NCBI GenBank assembly: GCA_963556495.2
Contig: OY747713.1
Span: 39,772,961-39,836,960 of the forward strand
Length of the DNA stretch: 64,000 nt
Direction: 5' to 3'
Origin: Valencia hispanica
Taxonomy: Eukaryota > Chordata > Actinopteri > Cyprinodontiformes > Valenciidae
A program made the position numbers and the translations under genes. Positions 45,806 through 56,629 of the stretch are shown piece after piece. The notes under the pieces were generated by a model. It was not told the origin of the DNA. It saw only the letters and a program-made list of their open reading frames with translations, and did not search any database. How positions within the stretch are numbered: position 1 is the stretch's first letter; every line of letters starts with the position of its first letter.

Positions 45806-48780
45806 GTGTCTTGCCCACGGCCAAAATTAAATGGATTAAAAGTTAAGCCAACAAAAGCAAATTATGGAAATCTCATAAAAATAAATACAACTTTGACTGA
45901 AAATAAATCTATTAAATGTGGTTTATTAAACATAAGATCTCTCTCCTCAAAGACTTTGTTAGTAAATGACTTGATTTGTGATAATCACATTGATTTCCTT
46001 TGTCTCACAGAAACCTGGTTGCAGCAGGAGGATTATGTCAGTATAAATGAGTCAACTCCTTCCAGTCATTTAAATTTTCACATTCCTAGAAATACTGGGC
46101 GAGGAGGAGGAGTTGCAGCCATTTTCCATTCTGATTTACTAATTAGTCCCAGACCAATTGATAGCTACAGTTCTTTTGAGCATCTAACCCTTAATTTTCC
46201 TCATCCAAGTTGCAAAACATTAAGACCATTTTTGTTTGTGGTTTTGTATCGTCCACCAGGCCCTTACTCTCAATTCTTGGATCAGATCTCACATTTTTTA
46301 TCTGATATAGTATTAAATACTGATAGGGTTATTATAGTGGGGGACTTCAATATTCATGTGGATACTGAAAGTGATAGCCTAAATGCAGCCTTTAATGCTA
46401 TTTTAGACTCAATTGGCTTTACTCAAAAAGTACAGGGATCGACCCACTCAGGTAAACACACTTTGGACCTTGTACTGACATACGGTATTGAGTGTGAGGA
46501 AATAACAGTCCACCCACATAACCCGGTCCTGTCTGACCACTTCTTGATAACTTTTGAATTTACTTTAACTGACCATCTTAAATCTGAAAGAAAATTTCAT
46601 TATAGTAGAACTTTATCAAACAATGCTGTAACAATTTTTAAAGAATCTGTACCATTCTTACTTTCCTCAGTGTCTCAGAGTAACACAGTGGATGGCAGCA
46701 ATTCTATCTCTAACCCTTCAGAAATTGATGGTCTGGTTCACAGCGTTACGTCCTCATTGCGTTTGGCATTAGATAGTGTAGCCCCCTTAAAAAAGAAAGT
46801 GGCTGGAGGCTGACTCCTTGGTTCAACGCAGAGTTGCGTACTTTAAAGCAGAATACTAGGAAGTTGGAGAGAAAATGGCGCTCTACACATCTAGAGGATT
46901 CCTATTTAACCTGGAATAACAGTCTACTGCTGTATAAAAAGACCCTTCGACAAGCTAGAACAGCATATTTTTCATCATTAATAGAGGCGAATAAAAACAA
47001 TCCTAGGTTTCTTTTTAGTACAGTTGCCAAACTTACACAGAGTCATAGCTCTGTTGAGCAAACTATTCCCCCAGCTCTTAGCAGTGATGATTTTATGAGA
47101 TTCTTCATAAATAAAATAAATTTTATTAAAAATAAAATCATTGGCACCCTCCCAAACATGATTACTCCTTCCTCAGTAAATGAGTCAGTATCGGAAAGAA
47201 CTGTAGAACCTCAGTATTGCTTAGGCTGTTTTGATTCAGTCGAGCTTTCAGAATTATCAAAAATATTAGCCTCATCTAAACCTTCAACTTGTATTTTGGA
47301 CCCAATCTCAACCAAATTATTTAAAGAAGTGTTCCATTTGGTTCCTGGCCCCATTTTGGATATGATGAATCTATCCTTAGTAAACGGATACGTACCACAG
47401 GAATTTAAAATAGCTGTAATTAAACCTTTACTCAAGAAACCTTCCCTTGATCAAGATGACTTAGTGAATTACAGACCTATATCTAACCTTCCTTTCTTAT
47501 CCAAAGTCCTTGAGAAAATAGTTGCTAATCAAGTCTGTGAACATCTAAACAGTAACGAGCTGTTTGAAGAGTTTCAGTCAGGTTTTAGCACTGAAACAGC
47601 ACTGGTGAAGGTTACTAATGATATTCTCATGGCCTCAGATAATGGACCGGTGTCTGTTCTGGTTTTGTTAGATCTCAGTGCTGCTTTTGACACAGTCTAT
47701 CATAATATTCTCTTAGAAAGGCTTGAACATGTTGCAGGGATCAAAGGAACAGCACTAGGCTGGTTTAAATCATATTTGTCTGATAGATTCCAGTTTGTTC
47801 ATCTAAATGATAAATCATCTTCACTCTCAAGGGTTACTTGTGGAGTTCCACAGGGTTCTGTCCTTGGACCAATTCTTTTCACCATATATATGCTTCCAAT
47901 TGGTAGAATCATTAGACAGCATGGGATAAATTTCCACAGCTATGCCGATGATACACAACAATATTTATCCATAAATCCTGATGAACCCAGTCAGTTGGGT
48001 AGATTACAGGCATGTCTGGAAGACATAAAAGCATGGATGACCCTAAACTTTTTGCTTTTAAATTCTGACAAGACAGAAGTTGCTGTCTTTGGACCAGAAG
48101 TTCTTAAACAGAAACTGATTAGTCAATCACTTCATCTGGATGGCATTAAATTGGCCCCCAGTAATAACGTAAAGAACCTCGGCGTTATTTTTGACCAAGA
48201 CTTGACATTTAAATCCCATATTAAACAGGTTTCTAGGATTTCTTTCTTTCACCTCCGGAATATTGCTAAAATTAGAAACATCCTGTCCAGGAGTGATGCT
48301 GAGAAACTAGTCCATGCATTTGTTACCTCAAGGCTGGACTACTGTAATTCTTTACTATCAGGAAGTCCACAAAATGCCATTAAAAGCCTTCAGTTGATCC
48401 AAAATGCGGCAGCAAGAGTTCTGATGAATATTAAAAAGAGAGATCACATTTCTCCTGTTTTAGCTTCCCTTCATTGGCTCCCTGTTAAATCCAGAATAGA
48501 ATTTAAGATCCTTCTTCTTACATACAAAGCCCTTAATAATCAGCTCCATCATCCATCAGAGATCTAATTGTTCCATATGTTCCTAAAAGAGCACTTCGCT
48601 CTCAGACTGCAGGTTTACTTGTAGTTCCTAGGATCTCTAAAAGTAGAATGGGAGGCAGATCTTTTAGTTATCAGGCTCCTCTCCTGTGGAACCAGCTCCC
48701 AGCTTTAGTCCGTGAGGCAGACACTGTTTACTTTTAAGGCCAGGCTTAAAACTTTCCTTTTTGATAAAGCTTATAGTTAG
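45806..48780 (+). pseudogene. L2 ORF2: AP-endonuclease plus reverse transcriptase, three frameshifts
   Basis: The first frame (45806-46813; the frame is open from upstream and 45806 is not an ATG) has LLNIRSL (40-46), LTETWL with Glu69, [27 protein letters not shown] with Asp180, and LSDHFL with Asp244/His245. At about 46809 the frame shifts, and [14 protein letters not shown] begins in the second frame. That frame (to 48567) carries NYRPISNLPFLSKVLEKIV, VLLDLSAAFDTV (Asp280, Asp286), GVPQGSVLGPILF, and catalytic SYADD (369-373). It shifts again at about 48540, continuing as LIVPYVPKRALRSQ, and a third time at about 48733 before the final ARLKTFLFDKAYS stop at 48780. All catalytic motifs are present, so only the frame breaks inactivate it. 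Confidence 0.88.
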
Positions 48781-49487
48781 AGTGACTTAGGTCATCCTGA
48801 GCTATCTCTGTAGTTATGCTGCTATAGGCTTAGACTGCTGGAGGACAGACTTACCAATTTTCTTCACTCTGCTACTTCCTTTTCTACTACTATTCTCCAG
48901 TTGTATTACAGTACATTCTGTTATTTTGACTGTTAACTTTGTTTTCTCTCAGTGTTTTTCTCCCCATCGAAGATATACCTGGTCTGGTATCCTGCTTGGC
49001 TGCAATGCCCTGTTGGACGTGGGGCATCGACTGGGATGATCCTCTCAGTAACTGAACATCCACTGTGTCCTGTTATCAACTTTTTACTTTCTGTAAAATA
49101 GAAAGTTCTCTTATATCGGATCTTCTGTTCCTTCTGTGTTCTGCTCTGTCTTCTCAAACCCCCAGACGGTCGTGGCAGATGGCCGCTCCTACTGAGCCTG
49201 GTTCTGTTGGAGGTTTCTTCCTGTTAAAGGGGAGTTTTTCCTCTCCACTGTCGCTACATGCTTGCTCAGTATGAGGGATTGCTGAAGGATTGCTGTGGTT
49301 GGAAATCTGCCCAACCTCACGCCAATGACTGACGCAATCTGCTGGGATTCCTTAAATAGGAAACTTTTTAACTGATTGGAATGTTTGTATAATTGTATTG
49401 AAATGACTTCTTGTTAAGTGCCTTGAGATGACATCTGTTGTGAATTGGCGCTATATAAATAAACTGAATTGAAATTGAATTGAATTA

Positions 49488-51329
49488 GTTCTTATGCTGT
49501 GGACAATAAATGTAGGCATCACTCCACGTAATCCCAGACAACTTCTCTTCAAGCTAAGGGGAATTTATTAAGAAAATAGATCAACCTTACAGCCAAAACA
49601 TTTCGTCAATAATTCCAATTTTCTTTATGCACCTAACTACTACAGATCTTAGAAAACAATATGTGAAAATTAAACACAATTAACATGAAATGGATCAAGA
49701 AGAAACAGACAGCTCAGGCTTTGTTCAAGGAGGGAGGTGGCCCTCACTCCAGGGGACTCAAGTCACAGATAGCCTAGGAGACAAAGAGTCATAAAACTAG
49801 TTCTGTGCCAAGATGGAGAACTGCACATGGAGTGTAAGGAGACAAAGGAACAATGAGGTTAACCTTTCAGCTAACACCAGCTAACGCAGGCCGGACCGAG
49901 TCCGACTCAGCCGACCGGGTGATCAGAGAGCGGAAGAGAGAAAAAAAGAGAGAGAGAGAGAAAGAAAGAAAGAAAGAAAGATAGAAAGAAAGGAAGTGGG
50001 ATCGGGATAAAACAGTTTCAAACACAGCAAATACAGCTCAAACTAATGCGTGCTGCGACGCTAAATGAGCCAACAGGTTCAGTGTTTTTAAAGAAACACT
50101 TTAAACCAATAATGAACAAGATCTAACTTGTAAAAAACTTGATATCCTCTATTTATCTCTGCTCAGACACATGATTAGCATAGTTGAACCGGTTCAGTCC
50201 TACTTTGCGTTGAGGGAGGTCCGGTCTATGAGGAAGAGAGCAAAATGTGTCCTTAGTTGAGCAAGAAAAGGAAGAGTTATAAAAACCTGCACAGGATTTA
50301 GGACTGTGTCCCAACTGCAGACTGGATGCCCTGCAGGTCGACGTCTAACGAACTGTCTTGGAACAGTCCTTATATCGCTCAAACTGGCTACACAAACAGG
50401 ATGAGCACTTCGAAGCGTTGAAATGAGAGTTCTTCTCGGTCCAGCGGGTCAGAACAAAAGAGAATCTTCACCGGTGAGATGTCCTCTGTTTAGTCGGAGT
50501 TTCTGCTGAGAACGGTTTGAAAATGGCCGCCACTGCCACTCGTATAGGCCTTTGGCCATGATGTCATCGTTGATGTCACCATTGGTGGTCACGGACCAAT
50601 AGGAGTGTGTTGGGGTCACCGCTAGGATTGCTGGGAAATGTGGTCTGCTCAGTCCATCTATGAAAAATTGCTTTCAGTCGTCCAGCGGTCTGTTCAGTTC
50701 ATTTGACGAAAATGGAATCCCAACACGGGGTACACCTGGAACCCGGTCTCCAGTCCCTCGCAGTCTTTAAAAAAATGTTACATCCTAAAGCACAGAAATA
50801 GGAAAAACAAAACAAAAGTTCAGGTGAAATAAATGTTGTCTCTAATCTAATTTGAACAGATTTCACAGGAAATACTAAAAGCAAAATATTGAATGCTTTT
50901 GACAAAAAATCAAGTTGAGAAGTAGCAATTCAAAGAGAAAGGGTGGAAATTGGGTGTACTAAAACCTGTACTAAAGATTACACAATAGACTGCATTCAAT
51001 TTTTTACAAAGAAATCTTTACTGATACTGAATGGTTAAGTAGTTTGTTACAAAATGGTCTGTTTTATGATAGAAAATGGAATTAGGAAGGGATAAAATGG
51101 GATGAGGCAAGTATGAAATGGGGCTGCAATTTGGCCAAGGGATAAATGGACCAGGCCAAACCTCTAAAGTGAGTTGAACCTTAAACTTCGTGTACCATCT
51201 CATATACAGATATACCCATCAGCCTGATTGAGAAATTGTCTCTTATTTAGTTTGTTGTCAGTTAAGTTGTGGTAAAATCTTTGACAATATTCCAACAGAA
51301 ATATATTTCTTTTGTATACCTGTGTCCAT
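49488..51329. other. No gene recognised; microsatellite inside
   Basis: Contains a purine tract with GAAA units at about 49940-49992 (AAAGAAAGAAAGAAAGAAAG). The stretch 49860-50660 is GC-richer than surroundings and may be an old LTR or DNA element, but I see no coding or terminal signature. Confidence 0.45.
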
Positions 51330-51357
51330 TGTGTGTGTGTGTGTGTGTGTGTGTGTG
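51330..51357. repeat. (TG)n microsatellite
   Basis: About 13 GT/TG units. Confidence 0.95.
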
Positions 51358-51429
51358 CACTCGTGCAGGAGGATGCATTCATTTCAGTCAGAAGCATTCT
51401 GCATATCCCTTTACACAGCAATCCCAGCC

Positions 51430-51610
51430 AGAGCTCTGTGTGGTGAACGTGACACATTAATTATACACGGGCAGTAATGCACACTTTCCCTGAGTGTGTT
51501 GCCCAGCCAAACCATCGAAGATAAAAAATATTCCAGGCTCCGTTCTTTGCAACATCAATTAATTACCGTGTCATTCTCATAAATTGTCAATCTCTCTCTC
51601 TCTCTCTAAA
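51430..51610. promoter_or_regulatory. Candidate conserved non-coding element with homeodomain-type sites
   Basis: The stretch has ACATTAATTATAC, AACATCAATTAATTACCGTG and CATAAATTGTCAAT within 170 bp, flanked by mixed-composition unique sequence and a (TC)n run at 51590-51607. Clustered TAATTA cores are typical of vertebrate developmental enhancers, but they also arise by chance in AT-rich DNA. Confidence 0.2.
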
Positions 51611-51939
51611 GTCTTCCTTCACTGTGAGGCACATGAGGTGTACTCTTAGAAAAAATCTCAAAATGTGTAACTTCAGCCAGGAATATACTTGATGGCGGTG
51701 ATTTTTATCCAACTGCTGAAATCCCCTTCCGCTTCTTACTGAACAAAGGAAAGATCTGTTTGACTTGAAGCTAATCTGATCACTTTTATATCTTTTATCA
51801 ACTCGTCTTTCATTTCTTCCCTCATTTTCTTTTAAAGATCAAACATTCTTGTTTGCTCTCCTTCCTGTCCCCAGCTTTCTAGGGACTCAACTCTCCTTTT
51901 GTGTCTGCTATTCCAGCTTTTAATTTGGCATCATATTAA

Positions 51940-52632
51940 CTCGGAGTGTTTTCACTAGAACCAGGAAAGTAGAGCACATCACCCCAGTTCTAAAGTCCTT
52001 ACACTGGCTCCCTGTAGCTCAGAGAATAGACTTCTAAATACTTTTACTAGTTTATAAATCATTGAATGGCTTGGCACCAAAGTATGTTGAAGATCTACTG
52101 TAACTATACCAACTAAAGTCCTTACACTGGCTCCCTGTAGCTCAGAGAATAGACTTCTAAATACTTTTACTAGTTTATAAATCATTGAATGGCTTGGCAC
52201 CAAAGTATGTTGAAGATCTACTGTAACTATACCAACCCCCCCCCCCCCCCATCTCCCCCCCCCCCCCCAGACCACTCAGGTCCTCTAATTTCAGTCTACT
52301 CAACATCCCTAGAATCAGAACCAAACAAGGAGAAGCAGCTTTCGGTTTCTATGCTCCTCTAATCTGGAACAAACTTCCAGACGACTGCAAAGCTGCTGAA
52401 ACACTGAGTTCTTTTAAATCAAAACTAAAAACTCATCTGTTTAGAGCTGCCTTTGAGTAATGCTTTCATGCGTTATATGTTTTGTGTTTGCTTCTTGCTT
52501 TATTCCTGTTTTTACTTTATATGCTTTGTCTGGGTTTTACTGCTATTTTTATTTTACCCCTTCATCATGTAAAGCACCTTGAAAACCCTTGTTGTTGAAA
52601 GTGTTCTATACAAATAAAATTGCCTGGTTACT
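51940..52632 (+). mobile_element. L2-type LINE 3' end
   Basis: The plus strand encodes KVEHITPVLKSLHWLPVAQR, LVYKSLNGLAPKYVEDLL, then NIPRIRTKQGEAAFGFYAPL, IWNKLPDDCKAAETLSSFK and KTHLFRAAFE with a stop near 52460. A 3' UTR and GTTCTATACAAATAAAATTG tail end follow. It is the same family as at 12 and 29.8 kb. The coding part is disturbed by a TAA in IDF*, the 123-bp duplication and two C-tracts (52236-52250, 52255-52268). Confidence 0.85.
51991..52236. repeat. Exact 123-bp tandem duplication
   Basis: 51991-52113 and 52114-52236 appear identical base for base (start TAAAGTCCTTACACTGGCTC, end ATACCAAC). The second copy is followed by a C-tract. It lies within LINE coding sequence. The identity means a very recent duplication or an assembly artefact. 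Confidence 0.95.
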
Positions 52633-52910
52633 TTGCCTTCATACAAGAGAATAACTAAGGCATTACGTTTTTCTTGAGTTTGCTTTGGGAACAACTCTGA
52701 CTGAAATAATAACACTTGAAAATGCAGATATATGCGGGCTTGCAGCTGTGTTCCTCCAGATTTGGTTAGATTGATCTCCAGCTGGGATGCGGGCACAAAG
52801 TTGATTATGGCTCTACTAAACAAAGCTAATTGTTTCTACATTCATTTCGCATTGAGACAAGTTGATCGTCTGATTCACTTAGAAATAATACCTCAGTCTG
52901 ATGAAAGATG

Positions 52911-54124
52911 TAAGACTGCAAAACGTTTAGGCAGGTGTGAAAAAATGCTCTAATCAAAGAATACTTTCAAAAATGGAAGTGTTAATTATTTAATTTCATC
53001 AAGCAACAAAATGCACTAAATGAACAAAAGAGAAATCCGCATCAAACCAATATTTAGTGTGACCACCCTTTGCCTTCAAAACAGATTCATTTGTCACTTG
53101 AACACAGTTTTTGAAGGAACTCGGCTGGTAGGTTGTTCCAAACATCTAGGAGAACTAACCACAGATCTTCTGTAGATGTAGGCTTCCTTACATCCTGCTG
53201 TCTCTTCATGTAATCCCAGACACACTCCATGATGTTGAAATCAGGGCTCTCTGGAGGCCATACCATCACTTCCAGGACTTCTTGTTCTTATTTACCCTGA
53301 AGATAGTTCTTATGACTTTGTCTGTATGTTTGGGGTTGTTGTCCTGCTGCAGAATTAATTTGGAGCAATCACACGCCTCCCTGATGGTATCGCATGATGG
53401 ATAAGTATCCGCCTCTATTTCTCAGCAATGAGAACACCATTAATCCTGACCAAATCTCCAACTCCATTTGCAGAAATACAGCCCTAAACGTTTGAGGATC
53501 CTCCACCATGCTTCACTGTTGCCTGCAGACACTTATTATTGTACCGCTGTCCAGCTCTTCAACAAACAAACTGCCTTTTGCTACAGCCACATTTTTCAAA
53601 TTATGACTCATTACCTTCCCATTTTGAAGAGTAATAAGGTTTATGCTCCTCTGTGGGAGCCCTCTGCGTCGGGGGCGGTGTTCGGCTGCGGTGGCCTGGG
53701 TGCTCACCGTGTAGTGCTCAGGTGGAGCACCCGCCTCCTCTGGGCACCCTGTGTCGGTGCCCGGGCTACTGCAGTGGACCTGCTGCTGTCGAGGCAGACG
53801 GTTCTCCTGATGGCGTTTTCCTTACGTGCCTGACTCATCTGAGCTCAGGCCAGTGTCTACCAATGATCTTACGCGTTTTGGGAAGATGTCTGTGTGTGTA
53901 TGTGTGTTTGTGTGTGGATGTGTGTGTTTGGGAAATGTGTTTGGGAAGGGGGAATAACTGTCTTTTCGTTTTTATAATTGTGGGGAAGGGAAGGAATGTG
54001 GGTTTTGTGGGGTCATTTTAATCTGTAAAGCACTTTGAGCTGCATTTTTTTGTATGAAAGGTGCTTTGTAAATAAGGTTTGATTGATTGATTGATTGATT
54101 GATTGATGGATTGATTGATTGATG

Positions 54125-54168
<44 letters not shown>

Positions 54169-54779
54169 ATGTGTCTTTCATCTGCTGCACTAAGTTTCCT
54201 TGGCCGACCACTGCGTCTACGATCCTCAATGTTGCCCGTTTCTTAGTGCTTCTTCAGAAGAGCTTGAACAGCACATCTTGAAACCCCAGTCTGGTTTGAA
54301 ATCTTTGTCTGGGAGAGACCTTGCTGATGCAGTATAACTACATTTTGTCTTGTTGCTGAGCTCAATCTTGCCATGACATAAAAGTATCTTCTATATTGGT
54401 AGCAGGGTTTGGCTGTTCCTCACCCAGTTTTAAGCCTCCTGTACAGCTGTTTCGGTTTTAGTTATTGACTGTGTTTCAACCTATGTGTGACATTGATGAG
54501 TATTGGCACCTGTCTGGTTTAATTGGTCGATCATACACCTGACTGTAATCCTACAAAATCCCTGACTTTGTGCAAGTGTACCTATAAAAATTGATGCTGG
54601 TTTGAAAGCAAAAGGTAGTACCTCCAAATATTGATTTGATTTAGATGTTTCTTTTGTTTGCTCACTTTGCATTTTATAAAATTAATCAAAATAAACAATC
54701 ACTGTTTAAATGTCTGAAAGCATTCTATGTTTCCAGCATTTTTTTTTACACCTGCCTAAAACCTTTGCACAGTACTGTA
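52911..54779 (-). mobile_element. Tc1-like transposon with both TIRs, split by a LINE/SINE tail
   Basis: The right end (read inward on minus) TACAGTACTGTGCAAAGG then TTTTAGGCAGGTG matches the left end CTGCAAAACGTTTAGGCAGG. The subterminal 150-200 bp also correspond, in the long-inverted-repeat style of fish Tc1 elements. Minus-strand coding in 53269-53087 reads WPPESPDFNIMECVWDYMKR and VWNNLPAEFLQKLC, the last catalytic block and C-terminus. The N-terminal part lies at 54470-54175. Frames are broken throughout. Confidence 0.8.
53606..54171 (+). mobile_element. Retroposon 3' end with (TTGA)n tail
   Basis: The insert interrupts the Tc1 element. ATTATG stands at 53600-53605 and 54166-54171 and is the probable short duplication. 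The body is GC-rich (CTGTGGGAGCCCTCTGCGTC), contains TG-rich sequence at 53890-53940, and has the 3' terminus TCTGTAAAGCACTTTGAGCT. A (TTGA)n tail of about 90 bp follows at 54079-54167. The terminus is the LINE/SINE stem-loop type; no coding part remains. Frames at 53468-54021 are shadows. Confidence 0.6.
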
Positions 54780-55135
54780 TCTGGAAGATACTTTAGGTAT
54801 GTCCAACTGCTCCAAAGCTCTCTCGCTTGGGTTCATGATCCAATGTTGGGCTGCAGGCCTGTTTTAGAGGCCTCTGTGAGAGCAAATAAATGCCCACACA
54901 CTTAAAGAAATCATGGAGTATTGTCTATCCATTATCCTTACAGTAGGTGGCAATAACGTGGCAATGTTGACAATCATCGTTTCACACCATAGAAAAATAC
55001 TCCATTAGTATACTTTCATATGCTAACTGAGCATGGTGAAACATAAGTATTGTACGACGTAGAGTATATCAAAGTCTACTTTCCTGAGAAACAAACGGAT
55101 AATGACTGGATTTGCAAGCGCTTAGCAGGGTATCC
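54780..55135. other. No gene recognised
   Basis: Short unique-looking stretch between the Tc1 element and the hAT-like element. Confidence 0.5.
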
Positions 55136-56629
55136 ACAGGTTATTGAAAAGTTTTAAAAGTTGATAAATAGATTTAAAGAAAATTAAGACCCTTAAAAAG
55201 TATTCAAAAGACCTAAATCGATTTTGTAACGTCTTAAATTTTGTTAGCATTTATATGTTATTAAAATAGGTTTGTCAATCAAAAACAAGCACACATAAAT
55301 AAAATTTAATAAAAACTAATAAAAAAACTTTTCACTCTTTCATACCGGCTGTTTGCATGGACCACGTGTCTTTACATAGTATTGCTACAGACCGGCCACC
55401 GCCGATGTGACGTATCCTGCTAATGTATGAAGGGAAGCGAACCGACCCAGTACTGCCGAATAGGAAGAGTACATTTGTTAATTCTTTTCTAAAAGATAAC
55501 GATTTTAAACAGTGACTTGTGGCCCAGAAACCAGGAGGCATTCTGTGCGTTCCGTAAAAATATTAGTGTTGCCCCAATTTCCGGAATTGCGCCGCTCAAG
55601 GTGGCAGCATGTTGGAGTAGCTCTGTTACTTTGGTTCATATTTTTTTCTTTTTTTAAACTTTAATTCTTCCATTTTTGGTTGAAACATTGTTTTTCTGGA
55701 CAACTGTTCTCTCTGGTTTTAAATGCTGTGCAGCTGGAAGGATTATTGCTGATACTTTTTGTTTTTGGACATTTGTTATGATGCATAACCATGGCAACAA
55801 GGTGGTTTACAGCTGGCATCAGCTGATTGACATCACAAAAGCTCAAATAATACCTCAACTACAGCCACAAAACCCTGAAGTGGTTGAAAAGAAGACGCCA
55901 TAGATCCAGAGCATCCTCTACATCAGACTGTCATACAACTACAGAGCGTCTTCAGTCAGAGGCTTCTTCAGATCTGCAGAGCGCTACAAGAGATCATCCC
56001 TACCCACAGCCATCAGCATCTACAACAAATCTTTGAAGGAACTTGCATAATGAGTTACAACAACATTTAATTTCCCTTTGGGATTAATAAAGTAATTTTG
56101 AATTGAATTGAATTGAATGACATCTACGTAATCAAATCACATACAAATGGAGCTAGCCACAAAACCACCGCCCGGAACATCTGCACCAATCAATTGCCAC
56201 CAATTTATGTTCTAAAGCAGCTACTGTGACAGCGGGAGCAGCTTTGGTACCTGTGAGTACACCACTCCCCAACGCGTCCACCTCCACAGCAATGACTTCG
56301 GCCCCATCAACTGTCGCATCCGACCTCAGAGTGGCGCTAGCAAGCAAACACCAACATAGCGGGCTGAGGGGGTTTGGTATTTACGCACACCACTTGCTGA
56401 ACTGTCCAAATAACGAGGGCCTCTCGTTACTTGGGCAAATTTGATTAAACTTTGCACTTGGGTAAAGTTTTATTTGAAAAGTGAATTTCTTTCAGTTTGA
56501 ATCACAAAATACGACTGCTTAATAGTTTATTAGTGCATTGTGACAAAGTTTCAGTTTTTATTTTGGAAGGTCCTAAAAAACTCTTTAAAATGTATTACAA
56601 TTTATTTTGAGATCCTTGCATATACCCTG
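55136..56629 (+). mobile_element. hAT-like element with CAGGGTAT ends, split by a Rex1 derivative
   Basis: The left end reads CAGGGTATCCACAGG and the right end, reverse-complemented, CAGGGTATATGCAAGG. Subterminal AGTTTTAAAAG and CTCTTTAAAATG words also mirror each other. CAGGG-type ends are typical of hAT. The interior at 56226-56444 reads TAGAALVPVSTPLPNASTST in an open frame, a Ser/Thr-rich linker of the kind seen after the zinc-finger part of such elements. This is weak evidence. No 8-bp duplication is visible. Confidence 0.5.
55574..56118 (+). mobile_element. Internally deleted Rex1-like LINE (5' end joined to 3' end)
   Basis: The 5' part (to about 55902) matches the 5' end of the copy at 16.8-19.8 kb. 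It includes the start of the ORF, MMHNHGNKVVYSWHQLIDIT, which runs PQLQPQNPEVVEKKTP to a stop at 55903. From about 55905 the sequence is the last ~200 bp of the same LINE (CAGACTGTCATACAACTACA, AGCGTCTTCAGTCAGAGGC), ending in GGGATTAATAAAGTAATTTT and (GAATT)n. About 2.5 kb is missing between. It cannot encode an enzyme but keeps both ends needed in cis. Confidence 0.85.

Larger units (their letters stand above)
44690..49487 (+). mobile_element. L2-clade LINE, near full length
   Basis: The order is 5' leader, ORF1 (44817-45712, broken), ORF2 (from about 45806 to 48780, broken), a 0.7-kb 3' UTR, and the terminus GGCGCTATATAAATAAACTG followed by GAATT-type repeats. The terminus is the classic fish L2 3' end. 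Its 5' boundary and target duplication could not be fixed; AGTTCTTATG follows the tail without a matching upstream copy. Confidence 0.85.

Noticed and set aside
51979..52275. 98-codon minus-strand frame with an internal protein repeat
   Set aside because: The internal repeat is the 123-bp DNA duplication (41 codons) and the strand is antisense to LINE coding sequence.
53468..54021. Two frames of about 120 codons
   Set aside because: They run across the junction of the Tc1 element with the inserted retroposon tail and correspond to neither coding strand.
56226..56444. 72-codon frame as an independent gene
   Set aside because: Ser/Thr-rich low-complexity sequence within the hAT-like element; better explained as a remnant of that element.
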